Origin: Clostridium saccharobutylicum DSM 13864
GTDB taxonomy: Bacteria > Bacillota > Clostridia > Clostridiales > Clostridiaceae
Length of the DNA: 64,000 nucleotides
Direction of reading: 5' to 3'
Assembly (NCBI RefSeq): GCF_000473995.1
Contig: NC_022571.1
Coordinates: 4,971,001-5,035,000 of the forward strand
Shown piece by piece: positions 35,627 through 42,991 of this stretch (its first letter is position 1; each line of letters starts with the position of its first letter). Position numbers and translations under genes: made by a program. Under the pieces are notes generated by a model that saw nothing but the letters and a program-made list of their open reading frames with translations, ran no database searches and was not told where the DNA came from.

Positions 35627-37133
35627 TAAAATAGTAATGAAAAAATTACTACAAATTTCGAATAGCGTATGCTATATTTCTTAAAAAATGGTATAATTAA
35701 TAAACCTACTGGCAAAAGTAGAATTTTGGAAATATTTAGTTTTTACAAACTTATATGCAAGATTTCCTTTGAGAATGATGCTTTTTCCTTGGGTGCTTGT
35801 TTTTTCGCTCACAATTACGGTTTGGACGTATTTGTGAGCGTATTTTTTTAGCTTTTTCTAATATATGTTCTAATATTCTTTTTCCTGAAATAGGCTTTAC
35901 CATCATAACTATTATCTTCTTCAAAACGTCACATAATATAAAATTTCTATTTGCTTGATATTCTGATTTTAAATTTTTATCTTTATTTTTATTTGCTATT
36001 GCAGCGTCGGCATCTTTCTTTATAAGTGCTGCAACCATAGATATATAAATAGATGCATAAAAATCTTGTTCAATTGCAATTGGCTTAGTTCCAGAAAATT
36101 CTTCTATTTCAATACTACTTTTAAGTTCTTTATATTTGCATTCAACTCCCCATCTAAGAAAATACAATTCTTTAAATTGATTAGGAGTAATAATTTCATC
36201 AAATATATTAGTTACTAATATTTCTGTGGTGTCAGCAGAAAGTTTTATTTTTATAACTCTTACTTTTTTCAATTCTCCTTTTGATTTATATTCAAAAATA
36301 CAATCTTCAGAAGAAATAGATTGTATTATCTTAAATGAAGATGATATTCTCATTAAGAAAAATAAATTTCTATCGTTTAAATAATCAAACATATCATAAG
36401 AAGGATAGCCCCTATCAAAAATTACAATGCTATTATTGAGTAATTTTTCATTATTAAGTGTATTTATATGTTGTTTGGCCATTTCTCTTTCGCTAGTTCT
36501 AAATTTAGTTACAGACGCATCAATTATTATATCATTTAATACATCATATAAGGCTGACGCCGACGCAATAGCAGTTTGTACTTTATTTTGATTTTTACTT
36601 AATCCAAAATATTCACCACATTCAATTGTATCAGGAACTTGCAAAGAGGTTCCATCGACAGCAAGAACATTAAATCCATTCCACTTTTTTAAATTGTTTG
36701 TTGAGCTATAAAAAGAATCAACAAATAATCTGCATAATTCTTTAAATGCTTCAGGGGAAATATTTTGTCTTGCTCTAGAAAATGCTTGTTTTGATATACA
36801 AGGAAAATCTAAATATGTATGCTCTTCAATGAAATTACTTATTTCTGTAGCCATAGATTTTCGTAATGCGGAGCAAATAAAATGTACTGCATTAGAAAAA
36901 GATAATTTTCTTTTTCTTGAAAATGAATTACCTAAGCTATACGCTTCTTTAAACTCATTGGAAATAATTAATTTATTTGTTTTCTTTAAAATTTGGGATA
37001 ATAATTTAATATTTTTCATAAAATCAAACCTCGCTATAAATTTAATATCTATAACGAGGCTTCATTTTTTCTAATTATTGTCAAGTGTTTTTTTTATTAA
37101 TTTTATATATTTCTTTAAGTTGACGACATTGAA
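35611..37133 (-). mobile_element. IS4-family insertion sequence inside IS3
   Basis: 1523 bp with inverted ends AATGTCGTCAACTTA (35611-35625) and its complement near 37116-37130. It is flanked on both sides by the 9-bp direct repeat CGGGCGTCC (35602-35610 and 37134-37142), which fits a target duplication. It contains one transposase gene on the minus strand. Confidence 0.85.
35751..37019 (-). CDS. IS4-family transposase
   Basis: A 422-residue DDE transposase. The first catalytic Asp is in LAVDGTSLQVP (about residue 120) and the second in IVIFDRGYPSYDMF (about 203). The IS4 signature Y-(2)-R-(3)-E-(6)-K is present as YFLRWGVECKYKELK (about 285-299) and supplies the Glu. The C-terminus is basic (KNKHPRKKHHSQRK). 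The frame is full length and uninterrupted, so the element may still be active. Confidence 0.92.
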   Translation of the reverse strand: MKNIKLLSQILKKTNKLIISNEFKEAYSLGNSFSRKRKLSFSNAVHFICSALRKSMATEISNFIEEHTYLDFPCISKQAFSRARQNISPEAFKELCRLFVDSFYSSTNNLKKWNGFNVLAVDGTSLQVPDTIECGEYFGLSKNQNKVQTAIASASALYDVLNDIIIDASVTKFRTSEREMAKQHINTLNNEKLLNNSIVIFDRGYPSYDMFDYLNDRNLFFLMRISSSFKIIQSISSEDCIFEYKSKGELKKVRVIKIKLSADTTEILVTNIFDEIITPNQFKELYFLRWGVECKYKELKSSIEIEEFSGTKPIAIEQDFYASIYISMVAALIKKDADAAIANKNKDKNLKSEYQANRNFILCDVLKKIIVMMVKPISGKRILEHILEKAKKIRSQIRPNRNCERKNKHPRKKHHSQRKSCI

Positions 37134-37914
37134 CGGGCGTCCACGTTCAAGAGAATTAAGCAAAGAAGAAATAATTGAAAGACAAGAAGCTAAAATAAGG
37201 TTACTTGAATCACAGGTAGAACTATTAAAAAAATTAGATGTGACAGAAAGGTTGTTGATAAACAAAAGTAAAAATCTAAAAACTACTGATATATTTAAAT
37301 TAATAAACGACACAATAAAGGAACATGAGTTCAAAAATTTAACAAGATATTTTTGTGAGTTATTAGATGTTTCACGATCCGGATACTACAATTATATTAA
37401 TTCAAAAGAAAATAGAATAGCTCGTGAAAATAAGGATTTAGAAGCTAAAAATATGATTTTAAAAGCATTTAATCGGCGTGGATACAAGAAAGGTTCTCGT
37501 TCAATAAAAATGATTCTAGAGAATGAATTTAATATCGTTTATAGCCTTAAGAAAATACAAAGAATAATGAGGAAGTATAATATTGTTTGTCCACATAGAA
37601 AGGCAAACCCATATAAACAGATGGCTAAAGCTACTAAAGAGCATAGGACTGTTCCAAATATTTTGGAAAGAAACTTTAAACAAGATATGCCTGGAAAAAT
37701 ATTATTAACGGATATTACATACTTACCATATAACGGAAGTGATATGGCTTATTTATCGACCATTCTAGATGCATCAACTGGTGAAATACTAGCTCATCAC
37801 ATGTCTAAGAGAATTACTATTGATATAGCAACTGAAACAATTTCTAAATTAACAAAGCAACGAAGGGTCAAATTACATCAAGATGCTTCCATCCATTCCG
37901 ATCAGGGATGCCAT
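37134..37914 (+). pseudogene. IS3-family OrfB transposase, 5' part
   Basis: About 260 residues of OrfB. A coiled coil (ERQEAKIRLLESQVELLKKL) and a winged helix (RGYKKGSRSIKMILE) precede the rve catalytic domain. The first Asp is in ILLTDITYLPYN and the second in SIHSDQG. The frame is cut after HSDQGCH, exactly where the group II intron begins (37915). The region with the third catalytic residue, Glu, is missing from the window, so the element cannot make transposase. The tail reappears at about 39905. Confidence 0.88.
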
Positions 37915-39904
37915 GTGCGACAAGAAGTCGCGTAATACATTGTCGTAAGACTGCCCCATCCATTCGGCGTAACCCTATCGTGACTAGCGTAAATGGTAAC
38001 GTTTGGGTTAGAAAGCTCACGAGACAATGTGGAAGTTCGAGTAGCCTAAACTGGGACAACTGCTAGAGTAAGAATGCTATGGAGAATGTAAAATGAATCA
38101 TTGTAGGAATCGTTACGCTGGAGAAAGCGAAATAGACTGAAGCGCTTTGACCAAAATGGTACGGAGTCGAGCAAAGGCCAACTGTTAAACCAATGCGAAT
38201 GGATAAAGAACTCCCGGTTTAAAGATGACTCCTAAGGCATTTATAATTATGTATTACGTGGAACTTGGTAAACCCTATATGTTCCTCTATTGAGAGGTAT
38301 CTAACCGTAAGGAGCGAAACAACATAGAGGGCAGAAGAAAAGGATAAAAAGCGAAGGCTGATTTTGTAATGAAAGCAGATAAGGGTTCAAACTTTGCCCT
38401 AACCTGAAAGGGTGCAGACTTATCCTATGGTATTTCTTAGCAGGAAAGGATTATATATTTATGAATTTTAGTAATTCAACGACGGATAAAACCGAGAGAC
38501 TAAAAGACACAAAATCACTTGCCTTTCAATGGAAAACGATTGACTGGAAGCAAGTTGAATACGATGTTAATAGACTACAAACCCGAATCGCTAAGGCAAC
38601 AGTAAAAGGAGACAACAATAAAGCCAAAAGATTACAATACTTATTAACCCACTCTTTTTCAGCTAAGGCTTATGCTGTGAGAAAAGTAACAACAAATAAA
38701 GGAAAGAATACGTCAGGAGTAGATAAAAAACTATGGTCTACCTCTGCTTCTAAGATGAAAGCTGTGCTTTCACTCACTGACAAAAACTATAAAGCAAAAC
38801 CTTTAAGACGAGTATACATTGAAAAGAAAGATAAAAATCAGAAACGTCCATTAGGTATACCAACGATGTATGATAGAGCAATGCAAACCTTACATGCGTT
38901 AGCGCTTGAGCCAATCGCAGAAACAAAAGGTGATTCTATCTCCTTTGGATTCCGCCGAGGACGAAGTGCAAAAGATGCCTGTGAGCAGATATTTTGTGTA
39001 TTAGCCAGAAAGTGCTCCCCAACATGGATACTTGAAGGTGATATCAAAGGTTGCTTTGATAACATTAACCATGAATGGTTACAAAGCAATATACCAATGG
39101 ATAAAAGAATTATGAAACAGTTTCTAAAATCAGGATATGTATACAAAGAAAAGCTATTTCCAACAGAAATAGGCTCGCCACAAGGCGGAGCAATCTCAAG
39201 TATATACGCAAATATGACATTAGATGGACTCGAAAAAGTGATTCAAGATAAATACTATAGAAATTCAAAAGGTAAAATAGAAAATCACTACAGATCCAAA
39301 ACTAAAGTGAACTTGATTCGGTATGCTGATGACTTTGTTATTACTGCAAACTCAAAAGAAGTTGCTGAAGAACTTAAAACTACTGTTAGTGAATTCCTCC
39401 AATCAATAGGACTCACACTATCAGAAGAAAAGACTGTAATTACGCATATCGATAAAGGGTTTGACTTTCTTGGCTGGACATTTAAGAAATACAATGGGAA
39501 ATTAATAGTGAAACCATCTAAAAGTTCTATTAAAAACATAATTAGGAGATGCTCCACAATAATTCTTAAAGAGGGGAAAGCTAGCACTCAATCTGACTTA
39601 ATAAGAAGGCTTAATCAAATCATAAGAGGTTGGACAAATTACCACAAACACGTGGTTGCTAGCAAAGCCTTTTCAAATATTAACAACATCCTTTATCACT
39701 TATTACAGCAATGGACAAAACATAGACACCCCAACAAGAACAAATGGTGGAGATTAAATAAATACTGGCATGAAAAAGGTTGGAAAAGATGGCTTTTTAA
39801 GACGGATGAGTACAGTCTAATTAATTTGAGACGGGTTAAAATCGTCAGACACCCAAAATTGCAGATTACAAAAACACCTTTCTTAAACAAGGACTATTTT
39901 GATA
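37915..39904 (+). mobile_element. Group II intron, 3'-truncated
   Basis: It begins GTGCGACAAGAAG, the conserved 5' end of bacterial group II introns, directly after the IS3 codons for HSDQGCH. About 545 bases of structured RNA (domains I-III, with several GC-richer stems) precede the reverse transcriptase frame. No domain V or VI hairpin follows: the frame runs straight into the IS3 OrfB tail. The 3' end is therefore lost and it should not splice. Confidence 0.82.
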
Positions 39905-39996
39905 TAAGTATAATATATTACAACAATTATAGATATAAATGGAGTTTAAAAAAGATGACTCCTATTCAATACAGAAATCATCTTTTATGTGCTTAA
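38461..39996 (+). CDS. Group II intron reverse transcriptase/maturase fused to an IS3 OrfB tail
   Basis: A 511-residue frame. Residues 1-480 or so form a group II intron-encoded protein: RT blocks RPLGIPTMYDRAMQ, SFGFRRGRSAKDA, GDIKGCFDNINH and GSPQGGAISS, the active-site motif RYADDFV, and the X/maturase region LNQIIRGWTNYHKHV. It then reads RRVKIVRHPKLQITKTPFL, after which an HNH domain would normally follow. Instead the last 26 or so residues (YYNNYRYKWSLKKMTPIQYR, then NHLL) are a typical IS3 OrfB C-terminus. The fusion appears to result from deletion. Confidence 0.88.
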   Translation: MNFSNSTTDKTERLKDTKSLAFQWKTIDWKQVEYDVNRLQTRIAKATVKGDNNKAKRLQYLLTHSFSAKAYAVRKVTTNKGKNTSGVDKKLWSTSASKMKAVLSLTDKNYKAKPLRRVYIEKKDKNQKRPLGIPTMYDRAMQTLHALALEPIAETKGDSISFGFRRGRSAKDACEQIFCVLARKCSPTWILEGDIKGCFDNINHEWLQSNIPMDKRIMKQFLKSGYVYKEKLFPTEIGSPQGGAISSIYANMTLDGLEKVIQDKYYRNSKGKIENHYRSKTKVNLIRYADDFVITANSKEVAEELKTTVSEFLQSIGLTLSEEKTVITHIDKGFDFLGWTFKKYNGKLIVKPSKSSIKNIIRRCSTIILKEGKASTQSDLIRRLNQIIRGWTNYHKHVVASKAFSNINNILYHLLQQWTKHRHPNKNKWWRLNKYWHEKGWKRWLFKTDEYSLINLRRVKIVRHPKLQITKTPFLNKDYFDISIIYYNNYRYKWSLKKMTPIQYRNHLLCA

Positions 39997-40069
39997 CACT
40001 CTTTTTTATATTGTCATTGACATAGGTCTCAGATTAATACAAGGTCTCTTTTTTTCTTCGCTGCACATA

Positions 40070-40336
40070 TTAACACGCTTTATGACTACTTCTGCATTCA
40101 GCTGAAACTGTAGCTAAAGACCCACAATGATATTTTTGAGTGATTTTGTCATTTGCCCATGCTGAAAGAGCTGTTACAGCAGTAGCTGCACTAACACATG
40201 CTGGTGTTGATCCACCTGCTTGTCCATTTAAATCTTGTTCTTTGATTTCATTTGAAATATCTCCTGCTGGATTGTTTACCTTTGAGTTAATTTTATTTTT
40301 TAATACTGGATCCTTTAATAAATTTGATTTTGTCAT
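40070..40336 (-). CDS. Lanthipeptide precursor, tandem copy 1 (most downstream)
   Basis: An 88-residue LanA-type precursor with an amino-acid sequence identical to the next two copies. The leader contains NNPAGDISNEIKEQDLNG and ends QAGG, the LanT cut site. The core begins STPACVSAATAVTALSAWAN and ends HCGSLATVSAECRSSHKAC. The STPAC-xx-AATA start recalls the cytolysin large subunit and carnolysin. The T-V-S-A-E-C ring recalls the lipid II-binding segment of mersacidin-like peptides. It has four Cys and far more Ser/Thr than rings. AAGGAG precedes the ATG. Confidence 0.93.
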   Translation of the reverse strand: MTKSNLLKDPVLKNKINSKVNNPAGDISNEIKEQDLNGQAGGSTPACVSAATAVTALSAWANDKITQKYHCGSLATVSAECRSSHKAC

Positions 40337-40380
40337 AATTTCATTCTCCTTTTATTTCATATTCTTGCATTTAATTATTA

Positions 40381-40647
40381 TTAACAAGCTTTATGGCTAC
40401 TTCTGCATTCAGCTGAAACTGTAGCTAAAGACCCACAATGATATTTTTGAGTGATTTTGTCATTTGCCCATGCTGAAAGAGCTGTTACAGCAGTAGCTGC
40501 ACTAACACATGCTGGTGTTGATCCACCTGCTTGTCCATTTAAATCTTGTTCTTTGATTTCATTTGAAATATCTCCTGCTGGATTGTTTACCTTTGAGTTA
40601 ATTTTATTTTTTAATACTGGATCCTTTAATAAATTTGATTTTGTCAT
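40381..40647 (-). CDS. Lanthipeptide precursor, tandem copy 2 (middle)
   Basis: The encoded 88 residues are identical to copies 1 and 3. Spacing to copy 1 is 44 bp, too short for much more than a ribosome binding site, so the array is probably one transcript. Identity of the DNA outside the codons shows the copies are recent or homogenised by gene conversion. Copy number may serve dosage of the precursor. Confidence 0.93.
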   Translation of the reverse strand: MTKSNLLKDPVLKNKINSKVNNPAGDISNEIKEQDLNGQAGGSTPACVSAATAVTALSAWANDKITQKYHCGSLATVSAECRSSHKAC

Positions 40648-40691
40648 AATTTCATTCTCCTTTTATTTCATATTCTTGCATTTAATTATTA

Positions 40692-40958
40692 CTAACAAGC
40701 TTTATGGCTACTTCTGCATTCAGCTGAAACTGTAGCTAAAGATCCACAATGATATTTTTGAGTGATTTTGTCATTTGCCCATGCTGAAAGAGCTGTTACA
40801 GCAGTAGCTGCACTAACACATGCTGGTGTTGATCCACCTGCTTGTCCATTTAAATCTTGTTCTTTGATTTCATTTGAAATATCTCCTGCTGGATTGTTTA
40901 CCTTTGAGTTAATTTTATTTTTTAATACTGGATCCTTTAATAAATTTGATTTTGTCAT
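40692..40958 (-). CDS. Lanthipeptide precursor, tandem copy 3 (most upstream)
   Basis: The first gene of the array and identical in protein sequence to copies 1 and 2; it differs by a silent GAT for GAC in one spot (near 40740 on the plus strand) and in spacer bases. A promoter for the array must lie in 40959-41394. The precursors are cut off from lanM and lanT by about 5 kb of insertion sequences. In the present arrangement the synthetase would have to be expressed from its own promoter or the one before the divergent precursor. Confidence 0.93.
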   Translation of the reverse strand: MTKSNLLKDPVLKNKINSKVNNPAGDISNEIKEQDLNGQAGGSTPACVSAATAVTALSAWANDKITQKYHCGSLATVSAECRSSHKAC

Positions 40959-41394
40959 AATTTCATTCTCCTTTTATTTCATATTCTTGCATTTAATTAT
41001 TATTAACAAGCTTTGTATTTTCTTGCTTACAAGTATTATTTTACATTCTGTAAAGATATAATATTAGAATTAATAATAAATCAACAAATTCACACTATAT
41101 TTGATTTTATTCTTATTTTTTCATAGCATTTAGTACTAAAATTTTATCGCTTGTACTTTTTTATATTTATTCTTAGTCTATATAAAAAGGTTTCAAATAA
41201 TATTAGTCAAAATTTAAGTTTATTATATCCATGTTTTTATTAATGTATTAAAATTCCAAATAAAATAAAGAGTTGCAATAATAAAATACTATTACAACTC
41301 TCATATTAAATTTCTTCTTTTTTTAATTATCATCAAAAAATGCCATATACTTGATTAAAGCATATGGCATTTTACTCTATTTTTATATCGATAT
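40959..41394 (-). promoter_or_regulatory. Upstream region of the precursor array
   Basis: No gene. It has a possible minus-strand sigma-A promoter near 41185-41213 (TTGACT and an A+T-rich -10 about 18 bases on), AATAATAAATCAAC near 41071 resembling the motif upstream of the divergent precursor, a hairpin GAGTTGTAAT / ATTGCAACTC near 41269-41300, and the terminator at 41335-41374 belonging to the next gene upstream. Confidence 0.4.
41335..41374 (-). terminator. Terminator after the 29-residue peptide gene
   Basis: On the minus strand AAAATGCCATATGC pairs with GTATATGGCATTTT and is followed by T residues. It lies about 20 bases past the small frame's stop. Confidence 0.7.
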
Positions 41395-41484
41395 CTATTT
41401 TTTTTTTTTATTTTTATCTACTGTAGCCGAAAAAGCTACTGTAGCACAAACAATAGCAGCAATGAGTAAATAAGTTGATGACAT
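41395..41484 (-). CDS. 29-residue single-helix membrane peptide
   Basis: A short frame with a plausible ribosome binding site (AAAGGATG) nine bases upstream and its own terminator. The product begins MSSTYLLIAAIVCATVAFSA and ends TVDKNKKKK: one membrane helix and a poly-lysine tail. It lies upstream of the precursor array on the same strand. Similar short, one-helix cationic peptides occur as bacteriocins, toxins or immunity peptides. I do not recognise it. The A run coding the lysines could slip. Confidence 0.5.
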   Translation of the reverse strand: MSSTYLLIAAIVCATVAFSATVDKNKKKK

Positions 41485-42177
41485 AAAAAACACATCCTTT
41501 CTCTGTTAAATGCTTTATAGGTTTACTCCTCTGTTTACAGAAAGATACTTTAATAAAACTTATAGAATCTCTCATTTCAACATTATTTTCTAACTATAAA
41601 ACGCTTGTATATTTCTATTTATATTTATAATTTTACATTTTCAAAATTAATATTAGAAAATTTAATAATAAACAAATAAATAAATATTCTATATGCTTAC
41701 ATTTCTTATCTATCTTATCACTTATTACTAAAATTCAATCATTTAAGTTATTTTATATTCATACATCTATATCTTTTAGTTATTTTTTATTGTAAGTTGC
41801 CTCTTTAAATTATCGATCTCATTCAGTAACTTCTACATCTTCAACTCCTTCTTTTGAAGTTCTAAATTACTCTTATCCAATTAAGCTTTTGCATTGTAAT
41901 AAAACCAAATAGATTGGAGCGTTAGCTCGAACAAATATATTGTCAATTGTCCATGCATTTCCTTGCTACCGCAGGCTATGCAATCAAAAAGAAGTGCAAG
42001 CTATACAAACTATTCAATTTTGTGTTCACTTATTTTAATGAATACAAAAAAATTTGCATGGCTTGTACTTCTTGTCCTTTGACTTTAATACGTAACATAC
42101 TACAAATCACATTAAATTCCTTTAATGTTGTTTATATATTCTTATATATTATAGGTAAAAAATTAGGAGGAATGAAT
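41485..42177. other. Intergenic stretch with remnants
   Basis: About 690 bp. On the minus strand at about 41790-41880, codons for LDKSNLELQKKELKM and, after a TAG, KLLNEIDNLKRQLTIKNN look like a broken coiled-coil protein. An open plus-strand frame from 41947 continues into the endolysin remnant but has no binding site or family resemblance. Otherwise nothing is seen. Confidence 0.4.
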
Positions 42178-42574
42178 ATGTTATACAAATTTGGCTCAAA
42201 TAATTCAAAAATGCTAAGCTATGATCCACAAGGAATTGATTATGTGTCTGGAGAAAATACAGTAACTGCAGTAAAAGAATTTCAGGAAGCTAACAATTTA
42301 ACTGTTGATGGTATTGTTGACGTTGAAGCAAGACAAGCTTTATTTGAAAATGATTCTAAAAATCAAACTATAGGTTATGGCCATGTTATAACTTCAGGTG
42401 AAAATTTTGATTCTCTTGTTTCATTTGCATATAACTATGGAGCAAATTCTCTTAAATATTCTCCCCTTTTAAAAGATGCTAAAGCTGGATCCACTGATGA
42501 AAAAATCAAGAAAGATTTCCTAATGTGGTGTAATTATAATTGAAAAAGAGCTTTAGGATTATACCGCAGGCGCT
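42178..42574 (+). pseudogene. Phage-type endolysin remnant (PG-binding domain plus lysozyme fragment)
   Basis: From ATG 42178 (AGGAGG upstream) the frame gives MLYKFGSNNSKML, then a peptidoglycan-binding repeat (VTAVKEFQEANNLTVDGIVD). It then jumps to a GH24 lysozyme fragment TIGYGHVITSGENFDSLVSF and beyond. The catalytic-Glu segment that should precede TIGYGH is missing. The frame stops at TGA 42541; reading on gives KRALGLYRRR, the usual lysozyme C-terminus, so the TGA replaces a Gly codon. It is cut off at 42575 by an IS1182 tip. Confidence 0.75.
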
Positions 42575-42702
42575 ATGTATGATTTAGTTAGTTGCATAAT
42601 TTAATTATACAATCAATGTGAGTTCTTCGGAATTCACATTTTTTTATATCTAAAAAATGAGCCGTTACAAAACTAAACTCTGTTAGTTTTGCAACAGCCC
42701 CT
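42575..42702 (-). repeat. Solo end of the IS1182-family element
   Basis: 128 bp almost identical to 22265-22392, the right end of the degenerate IS1182 element. It includes the start codons MQLTKSYI and the terminal GGGGCTGTTGCAAAAC. No other part of the element remains here. Confidence 0.85.
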
Positions 42703-42716
42703 ACTTATTTATAACT

Positions 42717-42791
42717 TGGTACTCCCAGCGGGAATCGAACCCACATCTATCCCTTAGGAGGGGATTGTTCTATCCATTAAACTATGAAAGC
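42717..42791 (-). tRNA. tRNA-Arg (anticodon CCT)
   Basis: 75 nt including the encoded CCA. The anticodon stem ATCCC/GGGAT holds the loop CTCCTAA with anticodon CCT, reading AGG. T-arm GGGTTCGATTCCC is canonical. The acceptor GCTTTCA pairs with TGGGAGT using three G-U wobbles, which is unusually weak. It separates the accessory region from the P-type ATPase gene. Confidence 0.88.
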
Positions 42792-42891
42792 ATAATTAAA
42801 ATATTTGTTTTATTCTTACTAATAAATTTTATTATAATTATTTGATATTGTCAAATTTTCCTTGTCCTATATAATTCAAATTGCAAAAAAA

Positions 42892-42942
42892 GAAAATGCT
42901 TTTGCATAGTATTTCCTTGGAAAACAAAGCAAAAGCATTTTT
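42892..42942 (-). terminator. Terminator after the P-type ATPase gene
   Basis: AAAAATGCTTTTGC and GCAAAAGCATTTTC form a long stem on the minus strand, followed by a T run. It lies 50 bases beyond the gene's stop. Confidence 0.8.
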
Positions 42943-42991
42943 CTTGTTTTTTCTAAGTTAATGCCTAGCTGTAAGCTAAGCATAGATATCT

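Larger units (their letters stand above)
35235..40031 (+). mobile_element. IS3-family element interrupted by an IS4 element and a group II intron
   Basis: The left end TGATACCTATAGATTGGACA (35235) matches the right end TGTCATTGACATAGGTCTCA (40012-40031) as an imperfect inverted repeat. OrfA lies at 35315 onward, OrfB at about 37134-37914, and the OrfB tail at about 39905-39996. The IS4 element sits at 35611-37133 and the intron remnant starts at 37915. The whole block lies inside the lanthipeptide cluster between the tandem precursors and the divergent one. Confidence 0.82.
40070..41016 (-). repeat. Tandem array of 311-bp lanA units
   Basis: Three units with a period of 311 bp (gene starts at 40336, 40647 and 40958), each containing the gene plus about 44 bp of spacer with the binding site AAAAGGAGAATG. 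Nucleotide differences are few and silent. Upstream of the third gene, the codons for Tyr-Lys-Ala-Cys-stop (about 41004-41018) match the precursor's 3' end and then diverge, as if a fourth unit had been lost. Confidence 0.9.

Noticed and set aside
41947..42177. N-terminal extension of the endolysin frame
   Set aside because: No ribosome binding site at 41947 and no resemblance to lysins, while AGGAGG precedes the ATG at 42178.
42717..42791. tRNA-Arg as an attachment site of an integrated element
   Set aside because: I could not find a second copy of the tRNA 3' end in the window and no integrase gene is present, so there is no direct support.
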